Source of the DNA: Psychroflexus curvus
GTDB taxonomy: Bacteria > Bacteroidota > Bacteroidia > Flavobacteriales > Flavobacteriaceae
Length of the DNA stretch: 64,000 nt
Assembly (NCBI RefSeq): GCF_020164585.1
Contig: NZ_JAIQZF010000008.1
Location: 1-64,000 of the forward strand
Direction of reading: 5' to 3'
Notes under the pieces: model-generated
What the model was told of the DNA's origin: nothing
The model's database searches: none
The model's input: the letters and a program-made list of their open reading frames with translations, nothing else
Translations under genes and position numbers: made by a program
Shown here: in pieces, positions 42,949-51,799 of the stretch
How positions within the stretch are numbered: position 1 is the first letter of the stretch
Layout: each line of letters begins with the position of its first letter

Positions 42949-44433
42949 TTATTTTTTGTAATAATGAATGGTTTTCTTGTAAGGCTGAGATAAATTCAGG
43001 AGCCTGACATACAGCCACGGAGATTTGGTATGCACGCCAAGTTTCATGATGAAAAAGCCTATTAAAAAGATAATTCCAAAAACAATCTGAAGCGTATCCA
43101 GGCTTTGCGGAACCTGAATCATCGGCATTTCAGACATCAAGAGTGTAATTCCGTTGAAAAGAAGTGCATAAACACTTATTCCTACAATAAAAAGGACTGC
43201 CGAAGTGGTCATTTTCTGCAGGTAAGTAAAGCTTTTTTCCTTGACGATGTTGTAGGTGGCCTGACCTACGGTTATGGCAACGATAAGTGTAAGGAATATA
43301 CTGCTATCGGTGATACTGGTTTTGCCAGTGAGGTAGGAAAACAGGAGGGCTCCAAAAACTCCGTAGACAGCAACGGCTATGGCCTGTAAAACTGTTATTC
43401 TTAGGCGTGGGGAATCCTGAGGTGAACTTTGCATGACTTGTTCGCCTGAGGATAGGAATAAGTAAGCTTTATAAAACCCGTGTAAGATGAGGTGAGCAAT
43501 TGCCGCATTAAAAAACCCTAAACCGCATTGCATGACCATAAACCCCATCTGAGCAATAGTGGAGCAGGCCAGTTTATGCTTCACATTAACCTGTATCAAT
43601 TTTTGAAACTGAGCTAAAATTGCCGTGATGCCCCCGATGATAAATAGAATCCAAAGCGTGTTGGAGAGGATAAGCAGGGGCGCAAACAAGGTGAGCAATA
43701 GTCCGGAGCCATTCACGAATCCCGCATGCATAAGTGCTGAAGCAGGAGTGGGTGAAGTCATCGCTGAAAGCAACCACTTATGAAAGGGGAAAATTGCAGA
43801 TTGAATGATAGCGGCTGCGATAATCAGTATAGAGGAGAAGATTAAAATGGGAGTACTAAATTCATCAGTGCTCATTAATCCCTGCACTGTGAATTGATTG
43901 CTGTCATAGCAGAGCAGAAGTATCCCCAGGCTTAATACCAAAGCACCAGACACGAAATACCTTAACGAAAACCTTTCTGCCTGCCTTGCTTCTCCCCAGT
44001 TTTTATGGACACCAATCAGTTTTGCCATAAAATAACCCATGGTAAACCAGGAGATAAGCAAAGCTAAAATATGATTTGACATCACAAATAGCAACACCGA
44101 TAAGGTAAAGCCGATGCTTAAGAGCGAGAAGCGTTTATGGTACTGGAAACCCGTGAGGTAATTTTTAGAATAGCTACTTACTATCGAACTGAAGAAAAGA
44201 ACAGTCGTCCAAATGAGAAGCGTGAATCCGTTAATTCTAAAAACATCTAAATAGTCCCAGTCTGGAGAATACACCTGATAAAAAATTAAGGCTGAAATGC
44301 TGGCTAACAACAAAAACCAGTGTACTGAAGATGAAATTCTGGAGACTAAAGGAATCGCACTGGCCTGCTCTTGGGTTTGATTTTCAATTGTGGATAAAGT
44401 ATAACTTTCCATAATGAGTTTTAAAAGTTTCAT
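42949..44433 (-). CDS. dabB: DabB: NuoL-like cation-translocating membrane subunit
   Basis: This 494-residue protein has about 13 membrane helices in the complex-I NuoL/antiporter fold, with the Lys-bearing helix region FPFHKWLLSAMTSPTPASAL and HGFYKAYLFLSSGEQVMQ. It is the membrane partner of DabA and couples bicarbonate capture to a proton or sodium gradient. The 5' start could be 44433 or the second ATG at 44412 (MESYTL). The upstream site has the better AAAGG spacing. Confidence 0.88.
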   Translation of the reverse strand: MKLLKLIMESYTLSTIENQTQEQASAIPLVSRISSSVHWFLLLASISALIFYQVYSPDWDYLDVFRINGFTLLIWTTVLFFSSIVSSYSKNYLTGFQYHKRFSLLSIGFTLSVLLFVMSNHILALLISWFTMGYFMAKLIGVHKNWGEARQAERFSLRYFVSGALVLSLGILLLCYDSNQFTVQGLMSTDEFSTPILIFSSILIIAAAIIQSAIFPFHKWLLSAMTSPTPASALMHAGFVNGSGLLLTLFAPLLILSNTLWILFIIGGITAILAQFQKLIQVNVKHKLACSTIAQMGFMVMQCGLGFFNAAIAHLILHGFYKAYLFLSSGEQVMQSSPQDSPRLRITVLQAIAVAVYGVFGALLFSYLTGKTSITDSSIFLTLIVAITVGQATYNIVKEKSFTYLQKMTTSAVLFIVGISVYALLFNGITLLMSEMPMIQVPQSLDTLQIVFGIIFLIGFFIMKLGVHTKSPWLYVRLLNLSQPYKKTIHYYKK

Positions 44434-44450
44434 GTAAACCTTTGATTAGC

Positions 44451-44753
44451 TTAATCAACAGGCTTTATTGTTAAGATGCCGCTTATACTGAGTTTTTTAC
44501 CTTCTTTTTTGATGTCGGACATATAGCGGTCAATGGCTTTTTTTTCTTCTTCCAGTTCCTGTATTCTTCTGATGTATGGTTTTGGATCAGTGTTATGATT
44601 CTGCTCCCAATGCTGCAGATTTTCAATTTTGTGATAGTTTATTTTTTGATCAATAAGAGCATTTAAAATGTCCAAAGCCTGAGTGGGGGTAAACTCGCCA
44701 TCTACTAATTTTACTTTTTTGTCTTGAATAGTTAATGTTTGATTTGCTTCCAT
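44451..44753 (-). CDS. small coiled-coil protein of the dab operon
   Basis: This 100-residue soluble protein has a helical coiled-coil (IRRIQELEEEKKAIDRYMSD) and a C-terminal strand pair (KKLSISGILTIKPVD). It is the first gene of the dab operon, 17 bp before dabB, and diverges from the LysR gene. No family was recognised; a link to Dab assembly or regulation is inference from position. Confidence 0.65.
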   Translation of the reverse strand: MEANQTLTIQDKKVKLVDGEFTPTQALDILNALIDQKINYHKIENLQHWEQNHNTDPKPYIRRIQELEEEKKAIDRYMSDIKKEGKKLSISGILTIKPVD

Positions 44754-44846
44754 AATTCAGTTTGATTTTGTTTTATGATGCAAATATTATAAATTTGACT
44801 CATTAATTTTTATTTATATAATTAATACAATACATTAAAATAAATT
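44754..44846. promoter_or_regulatory. divergent promoter region, dab operon / lysR
   Basis: This 93-bp spacer separates the divergent start codons. Bases 44802-44826 (ATTAATT...AATTAAT) form an imperfect inverted repeat with 7-bp arms, a plausible LysR-type operator. TATAATATTTG (minus strand) is a possible -7 element of the dab promoter. Confidence 0.55.
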
Positions 44847-45773
44847 ATGAATTACACCCTGCACCAGTTGCTTATTTTTTCGGAAATCGCAAATTCCAAG
44901 AGTATTACCAGAACAGCAGAGAAGCTTCACCTGACTCAGCCAGCTGTATCCATACAGCTGAAAAATTTTCAAGATCAATTTTCGATTCCGTTAACGGAGA
45001 TCGTAGGCCGACAACTTTTCGTTACAGATTTTGGTAATGAAATTGCTGAAGCTGCCAAAAAAATTCTTGAAGAAGTGGATGCGATCAATTATAAAACCAA
45101 TGCTTTTAAGGGAAAGCTTTCGGGTAGAATAAAAATTTCTGTGGCTTCCACTGGCAAATATGTCATGCCTTTTTTCTTGTCAGATTTCATGAACACGCAT
45201 GCAGGAGTCGATCTCATTATGGATGTGACCAACAAAACCAAAGTGATCAGAAGCATGGAAAAAAATGAAGTTGATTTTGCACTGATTTCTGTCTTACCCA
45301 AAAAGCTGAAGGTGAGTAGCCTCGAACTGATGGAAAATCAGCTTTTTCTTGTAGCTGGTCGGCACCTGTCTCAGGATCAGCTGGCTCAGAAAGAACAACT
45401 GCTAAGTCAGCTTCCACTTATTTTTAGAGAAGAGGGTTCAGCAACTCGAAAGGCTATGGAAGCCTATATTTCAAAACACAATTTTCAGGTGAAAAAGAAG
45501 ATGGAACTCACTTCCAATGAGGCTGTAAAACAGGCGGTCATGGCTGGTTTAGGGATTTCTATAATGCCACTGATTGGGATTAAAAATGAACTCAAGGGAA
45601 AAGATCTTCAAATTATACCTGTTCACAATCTTCCTATTTCAACTACCTGGCAGGTGGTATGGTTAAAATCTAAAAAACTGACACCGGTAGCCAAGGCATT
45701 TCTGGATTATTTAGAACTTGAAAAGGAAAAAATATCAAAAGATCACTTTTCATGGATAAAGACTCATAAATGA
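44847..45773 (+). CDS. LysR-family regulator of the dab operon (likely)
   Basis: This 308-residue regulator has an N-terminal winged HTH (SKSITRTAEKLHLTQPAVSI) and the substrate-binding domain (ISVASTGKYVMPFFLSDF, LISVLPKKL, ISIMPLIGIK). CbbR-type LysR proteins regulate CO2-related genes, and divergent placement from dab suggests that role here. Confidence 0.88.
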   Translation: MNYTLHQLLIFSEIANSKSITRTAEKLHLTQPAVSIQLKNFQDQFSIPLTEIVGRQLFVTDFGNEIAEAAKKILEEVDAINYKTNAFKGKLSGRIKISVASTGKYVMPFFLSDFMNTHAGVDLIMDVTNKTKVIRSMEKNEVDFALISVLPKKLKVSSLELMENQLFLVAGRHLSQDQLAQKEQLLSQLPLIFREEGSATRKAMEAYISKHNFQVKKKMELTSNEAVKQAVMAGLGISIMPLIGIKNELKGKDLQIIPVHNLPISTTWQVVWLKSKKLTPVAKAFLDYLELEKEKISKDHFSWIKTHK

Positions 45774-45836
45774 AAGATTTGTAAGATGTTTAGAGATAAA
45801 TGGACTAATTTAGTATAAATCCTAAATTCTCCTCTC

Positions 45837-46568
45837 ATGTCTACTTCATTTAAAGGCTTAAAAGCAGTATTTCTAAATTGCACTTTAAAAAAGTCACCTC
45901 GAAAAAGCCATACCCGTTCCTTGATGGATATATCTATTGACCTTATGAAAAAAGAAGGTGTTGAGGTAGAAGTGATTCGACCTGTAGATTACCATTTGCC
46001 CGTGGGAGTCCAGCCCGATATGGTGGAAGAAGGTGAAAATCGCGATGACTGGCCAAGGCTTTACGACAAGATTATTCATGCAGATATTTTGGTTTTGGGA
46101 ACACCTATTTGGCTGGGCGAACGCTCTTCGATTGCTTCCAAAGTGATTGAGCGCTTATATGCTATGTCTGGCTACACCAACGATAAGGGGCAGTATGTGT
46201 ATTACGGAAAGGTGGGTGGATGCCTTATCACGGGAAATGAAGACGGCGTTAAGCACTGTGCTATGGGCATGCTGTATGCTTTACAACATTTGGGTTATAG
46301 CATTCCTCCTCAGGCCGATGCCGGCTGGATTGGTGAAGTAGGCCCTGGACCAAGCTATGGAGATACCGAATGGAGTGGCCAGAAACTGGATCAACCCGCA
46401 GGTTTTCACTCTGAATTTACCAATAGAAACACCACGTTTATGACGTACAATTTATTACATCTTGCCAGCATGCTCAAGTCTTGTGGAGGTTACCCTGCTT
46501 ACGGAAATTCACGTAAAGATTGGGATGCGGGTACACGCTGGAATTTTGAAAATCCGGAATACCGCTAG
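45837..46568 (+). CDS. flavodoxin-like NAD(P)H-dependent oxidoreductase
   Basis: This 243-residue flavodoxin-fold protein has FMN phosphate loop FLNCTLKKSPRKSHTRSLM at the N-terminus and the ring-binding loop GTPIWLGERSSIASKVIERL near residue 90. It has a longer C-terminal part than WrbA. It overlaps the following convergent HAD gene by 4 bp. Substrate unknown. Confidence 0.8.
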   Translation: MSTSFKGLKAVFLNCTLKKSPRKSHTRSLMDISIDLMKKEGVEVEVIRPVDYHLPVGVQPDMVEEGENRDDWPRLYDKIIHADILVLGTPIWLGERSSIASKVIERLYAMSGYTNDKGQYVYYGKVGGCLITGNEDGVKHCAMGMLYALQHLGYSIPPQADAGWIGEVGPGPSYGDTEWSGQKLDQPAGFHSEFTNRNTTFMTYNLLHLASMLKSCGGYPAYGNSRKDWDAGTRWNFENPEYR

Positions 46569-47236
46569 TCCAGAGCAATTAATTTCTCGCATAACTCAGT
46601 AAAATCTTTACAAAGAAGTTGCGGTGGTTTGACTTTTGGATAAATAAATTTCCCCGGCCTTTGTATAAATGCCGTTTGCATGCCTGCCTGCTGAGCTCCG
46701 GCGATATCCCAGGCATGCGCTGCAACAAGCATGGCTTCTTCTGAAGCTGTCTTTTCCCTGGCTAAAACATGGCGATAAGCATCGGGATGGGGTTTGAATT
46801 TTCTTACAGCTTCAACGCTATATAAGCCTTCCAATAAAACTCCCAGACCAGAATACTTCATCTGCTGCTTCAAGGTTTCTGAGCCACCATTGGTCAAAGC
46901 AACAAGTCTAAATCCATTAGACGTCAATTTTTTCAAAGCGGTTTTAACTTCAGGATGAGGTTCCAGCTTTTTGATGAGGTTTAAGCAGCGTTTTAGCTCC
47001 TCTTCTGAAACGAATGTCGAATGCTTTTCTGCGGTCATCTTCAGAGTAGCCAGCCCAATGTCGCCAAAATCCGAGTAAGTATCCGTCAGGGTTTCCACCA
47101 TGGCCATTTGAATCAATTTTGAAAACCAATCCTCAAAGGCCTTAGAATCATCCAGCATTGCATTGATGCGGCTTTTTAAAACTGATAGATCCAGCAGGGT
47201 TTCATTGACATCGAAAATAAGAAGTTTGGGTTTCAT
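46565..47236 (-). CDS. haloacid dehalogenase type II-like hydrolase
   Basis: This 223-residue HAD protein has nucleophile Asp in LLIFDVNETLLDL, motif II Thr/Ser in LVALTNGGSE, Lys in VRKFKPHPDAYRH and the acidic MLVAAHAWDIAGAQQAGM. The cap and 220-residue length match L-2-haloacid dehalogenase/type II. It is 9 bp downstream of the SDR gene and likely co-transcribed. Confidence 0.88.
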   Translation of the reverse strand: MKPKLLIFDVNETLLDLSVLKSRINAMLDDSKAFEDWFSKLIQMAMVETLTDTYSDFGDIGLATLKMTAEKHSTFVSEEELKRCLNLIKKLEPHPEVKTALKKLTSNGFRLVALTNGGSETLKQQMKYSGLGVLLEGLYSVEAVRKFKPHPDAYRHVLAREKTASEEAMLVAAHAWDIAGAQQAGMQTAFIQRPGKFIYPKVKPPQLLCKDFTELCEKLIALD

Positions 47237-47245
47237 AATGTTAGA

Positions 47246-48034
47246 TTACATAGCTCTGTGTTTTTCAGTTCTCTCTTTATAAGCGTCGTAGTTTTCCTTA
47301 ACAGACTTATCGATTTCTAAAGGACGGTTAAAATTGGTAGCTATGTTTTTTATTTTTTCTTCACCTCCCAAAATCACATTGATTTCTTTGTTTAATAAGC
47401 CTTCGATAGATTTCCGGGCGACCAGTTCTGGGCTATCCATCTCGTTTACCTTGGCAGAGGTCATCATATCTGTATCGGTTGCTGTGGGATAAACCGTCAT
47501 CACGTGGATGTTTTCAAAAATAAGTTCTCTTCGCATCGCTTCAGAAAAATGTCTTACACCAGCTTTGGTGGCAGCATAAACCGAGTAAAAAGGTTTAGCG
47601 ATATAGCCCAGGCCCGATGAAATGTTCATGAGGCCGGCGGTTTCGCTTTTGAGGAGTAAAGGCAGCGCCTTTTTCGTCAACAGAATTAGTCCGGTGAGGT
47701 TGATGTTGATCTGATTGATGATGTCTTCATCAGTCATGTCCTGAAGTGGATCTGCGCTTACCACCCCGGCATTATTGATAAGAAGATCGATGTGTCCCCA
47801 GTGTTCACCAACTGTTTCAACGAGGCGTTTGATGTCAGCCAACTTTGAAACATCCCCGGCTACAAGTATAAAATTCGCTTCTTTAAATTCATCCTTTAGC
47901 GCGTCCAGCTTGTCCTGAGATCTGCCAATCACCGCAAAATCCTTTACCCCCTGCGCGAGTAGTTCTCTGATTAATGCTTTTCCTATTCCAGCGCTTCCGC
48001 CAGTGACCACTACTTTTTTATCTTTAAGTTCCAT
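47246..48034 (-). CDS. short-chain dehydrogenase/reductase
   Basis: This 262-residue SDR has the Rossmann motif VVVTGGSAGIGKALIREL, NNAGV in LLINNAGVVS, catalytic Ser in LMNISSGLGY and YxxxK in YAATKAGVRHF. It ends with a C-terminal tail typical of membrane-less SDRs with oxidoreductase activity toward small alcohols. Upstream partner of the HAD gene. Confidence 0.9.
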   Translation of the reverse strand: MELKDKKVVVTGGSAGIGKALIRELLAQGVKDFAVIGRSQDKLDALKDEFKEANFILVAGDVSKLADIKRLVETVGEHWGHIDLLINNAGVVSADPLQDMTDEDIINQININLTGLILLTKKALPLLLKSETAGLMNISSGLGYIAKPFYSVYAATKAGVRHFSEAMRRELIFENIHVMTVYPTATDTDMMTSAKVNEMDSPELVARKSIEGLLNKEINVILGGEEKIKNIATNFNRPLEIDKSVKENYDAYKERTEKHRAM

Positions 48035-48389
48035 AGTTGTTTTATTGAATGAGTTGAAGATAAAAAGGAAGTTCCGATCAGCGTAGGTTTTAGCTTTATT
48101 TTATCGGTTTTAGGGTGATCTAGAAACCTAGCAGTTTTTTTCTTTTGACATGCCTTTTATTTTTTTGCTGGCGGATTTTGTACACGTTAGCTTCAGCGTT
48201 TTGCGATATTCAGCTTAGGAGCAAAGCTTAGCTTTATGCTCTCGTCCTGAGTGCAAAGGTTCAACTTTAGTTACAGGGTTCTAATCAGAAGTTGATAATG
48301 CCTGAAGCCCTTGAGAGTGTCGTTAAACAAAAAATCCTGACTAAATGCATAATCAGGATTTTAAATAAATTTCAAATTTTCAATCAAAA
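48035..48389. other. 355-bp intergenic region, one terminator
   Basis: No gene was seen. A hairpin at 48331-48363 terminates the OmpA-family gene. Confidence 0.5.
48331..48363 (-). terminator. terminator after the OmpA-family gene
   Basis: On the minus strand AAAATCCTGA-TTATGCATTTAG-TCAGGATTTT is followed by TTGTTT. Stem of ten pairs and short U tract; it lies 27 bp after the stop of the gene at 48390. Confidence 0.8.
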
Positions 48390-49220
48390 TTACTCTTCAC
48401 CAAGCATGGCAAAAAATTTATCTAAGTTGGGCATAATAACGATTTGAGTTCTGCGATTTTTAGCCATGTTTGCTTTGCCATCATTTGGTGCAACAGGATC
48501 GTAACTCGATCTGCCTGCAACGATTAGCTGCTCGGAAGGAACACTGAACTTATTTTCCAGGCGTCTCACAACAGCAGCACTTCTTCTGGCGCTTAAGTCC
48601 CAGTTATCGATAATATAACTGTCTTCTTTAACAGTTCTGCTATCGGTGTGACCTTCAACCAAAACTTCCAAAGAAGGTTCAGACTCAACTACATCAGCAA
48701 TTCTTGAGAGAATATCATCCGCATCGTTTCCTATCCTGTAACTGCTATCTCCAAACAGCAGATTATCGTCGATGTTTATCTTCACCATAGTTTCTTCTAT
48801 AGACACATTGAGATCTTCTCCAGATTCTCCAATCTTTTTTGAGATGTTATGAGAAATAGCGATGTTCAAAGAATCTTTAAGCGAAGTTGCGCCTGCTAGT
48901 TTAGATGCAGGAACATCCTTTAAGGTTCTTCGCATTGCTTCTTTGTTTTTTTCTGAAAGCACAATATTCTCCCTAGGAATACTCACCATCATTCCGTCCT
49001 TTTCAGTCTGTAGAGAAGCGATCTTGGAATTGTAACGCTCAACTCGCATTTCAATTTGATTCATTTGAGTTTCTAATTTTTCTTTTTCAACTCGGGTCTG
49101 CATCAATTCTGACTTGGTATCGTCTAAATTAGTTTCTAGTTCGGTGTATTTCTTTTTTGAAACACAACCCGACATAAGGGCTACTGCACTTAAGGCTAAT
49201 ACTATTTTTTTGGTCTGCAT
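48390..49220 (-). CDS. OmpA-family peptidoglycan-binding lipoprotein
   Basis: The 276-residue protein is taken to start at MQTKKIVLALSAVALMSGC (lipobox), since an upstream start would bury the signal peptide behind 28 residues. It has a coiled-coil linker (residues 20-75) and the OmpA C-terminal domain, with VEGHTDSRTVK and NWDLSARRSAAVVRRLE and RRTQIVIMP. It tethers the outer membrane to peptidoglycan. Confidence 0.9.
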   Translation of the reverse strand: MQTKKIVLALSAVALMSGCVSKKKYTELETNLDDTKSELMQTRVEKEKLETQMNQIEMRVERYNSKIASLQTEKDGMMVSIPRENIVLSEKNKEAMRRTLKDVPASKLAGATSLKDSLNIAISHNISKKIGESGEDLNVSIEETMVKINIDDNLLFGDSSYRIGNDADDILSRIADVVESEPSLEVLVEGHTDSRTVKEDSYIIDNWDLSARRSAAVVRRLENKFSVPSEQLIVAGRSSYDPVAPNDGKANMAKNRRTQIVIMPNLDKFFAMLGEE

Positions 49221-49324
49221 AGGTTTATTTTTAATTATTGGTGACAATAACGGTATTTTGCTGTAGCTTATTGTTAATATGGTATGAAGATTTTGGAAAA
49301 ACAATAAAAACCAGTCTGTAAGAA

Positions 49325-50005
49325 TTAAGCCTTGTGATCTGGATAAAAGCGTTTGAGCTGATTTGGTGCAATGCCCAGTTTGAACAACATGACCAGTACT
49401 GTATCCAGAGTCAGTTGTGTAAGGACTCCGTTTTTTTGGAATCTCCGATTGGAGGTGATGACCGAAGTCTTCAGTTTTTTAAATTTTCCTTGTTTTCGAA
49501 GCCGCTTTTGGATTTCCACGTCTTCCATAAAGGTGATGCTTTTAAAGCCATTTATTTTTTTAAAGGTCTCCGCTTTGACGAAGATTGCATGATCGCCGTA
49601 GGTGAAAAACTCCAGGCTGAACTGACTGCACCACTTGTAAAACTTGAAAATAGGGTGGGTGTCCTTCATCATCAGCCTAAAACTCCCGCCTATGACATCA
49701 GGATCCTGGCATAATTCAACGATGGAAGCATAAGCATCCTCGGGCAAAAACGTATCGGCATGAAGAAACAGGAGGAGGTTTCCCCGGGCATGCCGAGCGC
49801 CAAAATTCATTTGATTGGCTCTGCCTTTGGAAGTTTTTAATACGCTAACAGATTTAAACCGTTTTGCTTTTTCAAGGGTCAGGTCCTGACTACCGCCATC
49901 CACGACGATAATTTCAAAATGACCTGAAAGTTTCAAGCTGTGTTCTAAAACCTCAGAAATAAACGCTTCTTCATTTAAGGTCGGTATAATGATACTAATG
50001 AGCAT
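49325..50005 (-). CDS. TIGR04283-type glycosyltransferase
   Basis: This 226-residue GT2-family enzyme has ISIIIPTLNEEAFISEVL, EIIVVDGGSQDLT, KGRANQMNFGARHARG, the DxD-like FLHADTFLP, and GGSFRLMM, followed by FMEDVEIQKRLRKQG. The GRANQMNxGA motif matches the TIGR04283 family, linked to arsenosugar biosynthesis in other organisms. No arsenosugar partner gene is nearby, so the pathway is not confirmed. Confidence 0.85.
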   Translation of the reverse strand: MLISIIIPTLNEEAFISEVLEHSLKLSGHFEIIVVDGGSQDLTLEKAKRFKSVSVLKTSKGRANQMNFGARHARGNLLLFLHADTFLPEDAYASIVELCQDPDVIGGSFRLMMKDTHPIFKFYKWCSQFSLEFFTYGDHAIFVKAETFKKINGFKSITFMEDVEIQKRLRKQGKFKKLKTSVITSNRRFQKNGVLTQLTLDTVLVMLFKLGIAPNQLKRFYPDHKA

Positions 50006-50119
50006 AAAAATTAATTTATATCAAATTTGTTCACCAAATCTGGAGGACCGGTTTTTCATCATCCACAAAGGCGTAGCAAAATATACTATTTTAACCAAAA
50101 TGCCTTGTTTGTATAACTA

Positions 50120-50280
50120 AGATGTCAGGGCGCTGCCCCTCTATTTCTTTTCTAATACATTATGCTAATAAGATGTCAGGGCGCTGCCCTTTCATTTTTC
50201 TTCCAAATGCTGGATTACAAAGCCTATGCTTTTCGTTTTGCCGAATAATCGAATAGTCGAATAATCGTGCAGTCGAGTAG
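50120..50280 (+). repeat. 161-bp direct repeat, copy 1
   Basis: It begins AGATGTCAGGGCGCTGCCCC, continues CTATTTCTTTTCTAATACAT, a second GATGTCAGGGCGCTGCCC, TTCTTCCAAATGCTGG and ATTACAAAGCCTATGC and the tract GAATAATCGAATAGTCGAAT. The second copy is at 50431-50591. Confidence 0.85.
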
Positions 50281-50430
50281 TCGACAAGTCGAACCACGAA
50301 TCAAGAACCACGACTGCTGACTTCTGGCTCTTGATTCAAAACATAACGAATATTGGAATAGCAAATTTCACCACATCACTCTTCACCAATCATTACTTTG
50401 GCTCCTGACTTTGGTTACATCTAACTAATA

Positions 50431-50591
50431 TAGATGTCAGGGCGCTGCCCCTCTGTTTCTTTTCTAATACATTATGCTAATAAGATGTCAGGGCGCTGCC
50501 CCCTTCATTGTTCTTCCAAATGCTGGATTACAAAGCCTATGCTTTTCGTTTTGCCGAATAATCGAATAGTCGAATAATCGTGTAGTCGAGT
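50431..50591 (+). repeat. 161-bp direct repeat, copy 2
   Basis: Same sequence as 50120-50280 with a few changes (CTGTTTCTT for CTATTTCTT; an extra C after GCTGCCC; TGTAGTCG for TGCAGTCG). Start-to-start distance 311 bp. Confidence 0.85.
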
Positions 50592-50627
50592 AATGGGGAG
50601 TAGCCTACAACGCGCTGCCGATTATAC

Positions 50628-51048
50628 GATTAGTGGCGCAGCCACGCCGAATATACGATTGGACATTATTTTTGAATCTGGTACATTTTGCTTTTCGAGT
50701 ATTCGTGTATTCGAGTATTCGTGTAATGGGAACTTAGCAACCCCGCGCTGCCGATTATACGATTAGTGGCGCAGCCACGCCGAATATACGATTGGACATT
50801 ATTTTTGAATCTGGTACATTTTGCTTTTCGAGTATTCGTGTATTCGAGTATTCGTGTAATGGAAACTTAGCAACCCCGCCCTGCCAACTATACGATTAGT
50901 GGCGCAGCCACGCCGAATATACGATTGGACATTATTTTTGAATCTGGTACATTTTGCTTTTCGAGTATTCGTGTATTCGAGTATTCGTGTAATGGGAACT
51001 TAGCAACCCCGCCCTGCCGAATATACGATTAGTGGCGCAGCCACGCCG
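50628..51048 (+). repeat. 133-bp tandem repeat, three copies plus a partial
   Basis: Copies start at 50628, 50761, 50894 and 51027, exactly 133 bp apart. Each begins GATTAGTGGCGCAGCCACGC, with hairpin GTGGC-GCA-GCCAC, includes ATTGGACATTATTTTTGAAT and a TCGAGTATTCGTG tract, and ends AACTTAGCAACCCCGC. No reading frame through it looks coding. Confidence 0.9.
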
Positions 51049-51069
51049 ATGATGTGATTTGTCTTTGAT

Positions 51070-51222
51070 AAGGGGCGTAGCCCTGACATCTTAGTAAAGG
51101 GCGTAGCCCTGACATCTCCGTTAGGGGCGTAGCCCTGGCATCTTAGTAAGGGCGTTAGCCCTGGCATCTCCGTTAGGGGCGTAGCCCTGGCATCTCCGTT
51201 AGGGGCGTTAGCCCTGGCATCT
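51070..51222 (+). repeat. 26-bp tandem hairpin repeat, six copies
   Basis: GGGCGTAGCCCTGACATCT or GGGCGTTAGCCCTGGCATCT units start at 51073, 51099, 51125, 51150, 51177 and 51203, about 26 bp apart. GGGC-GTA-GCCC is a hairpin. The unit is the reverse complement of the AGATGTCAGGGC...GCCC element at the left of this region, so the island has inverted ends. The last unit touches the stop codon of the DUF456 gene. Confidence 0.88.
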
Positions 51223-51723
51223 TTATAACAACAACTCCCTGTACTGAATAAGCTTGTAAGTAAAAATAATAAGGAAAGCCAAAGCCCCCATAAATTCTAT
51301 AAAGGTGGAAGCCAAAAACCCGATAAATGAGCCGAAAGCTGCTCTCAAGGCCTGTTTGCTGCCTTTTCTGGAAAAATAAAGTTCTGCGATATAGGCCCCC
51401 AAAAAAGGAAATACCAAAACCGTTAACGGGATAGGAGTGAAGATGCCCACCAGCAAGCCAATACCTGCACCATACATACCGTATTTACTGCCGCCGTATT
51501 TTTTGACTCCGAACATAGGAATGACATAATCCAGGATAAAAATCACGACGGTAATGCCAAAAGTGATCCACAACAGGTTTGAGCTCACCTCCACTTCGGG
51601 AACGAAATAAAGCAGCAAAATGCCTATCCATGAAATAGGTAAACCGGGTAAAACCGGCAGAAAACTTCCGATAAGTCCTACAATACAGCAGATAAACCCC
51701 AAACTGATTAAAAGTATACTCAT
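51223..51723 (-). CDS. DUF456-family membrane protein
   Basis: This 166-residue protein has about four membrane helices with FLPVLPGLPISWIGILLLYF, the Pro-Gly-rich loop of DUF456, and GVKKYGGSKYGMYGAGIGLL in the middle. It is complete. It diverges from hemW with 76 bp between the start codons, and its stop lies at the end of the 26-bp repeat array. Confidence 0.88.
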   Translation of the reverse strand: MSILLISLGFICCIVGLIGSFLPVLPGLPISWIGILLLYFVPEVEVSSNLLWITFGITVVIFILDYVIPMFGVKKYGGSKYGMYGAGIGLLVGIFTPIPLTVLVFPFLGAYIAELYFSRKGSKQALRAAFGSFIGFLASTFIEFMGALAFLIIFTYKLIQYRELLL

Positions 51724-51799
51724 GTTTTATTTGTCTAAAATCGAACTTAAACTTAAAGAATTCGATGAAGTAAATCCTACTTTTGAGGAAATAATTTTA

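Noticed and set aside
51070-51222. A CRISPR-like array of short regular repeats
   Set aside because: The repeat is 19-20 bp with only 6-7 bp of nearly constant spacer, so there are no unique spacers, and no cas gene lies near.
50006-51222. Prophage or transposon remnant
   Set aside because: No integrase, transposase or phage gene was seen in or near the repeat island.
51620-51799. Longer N-terminus for HemW
   Set aside because: It would overlap the divergent DUF456 gene by about 100 bp and lies before the conserved MSSLYIHIPF start.
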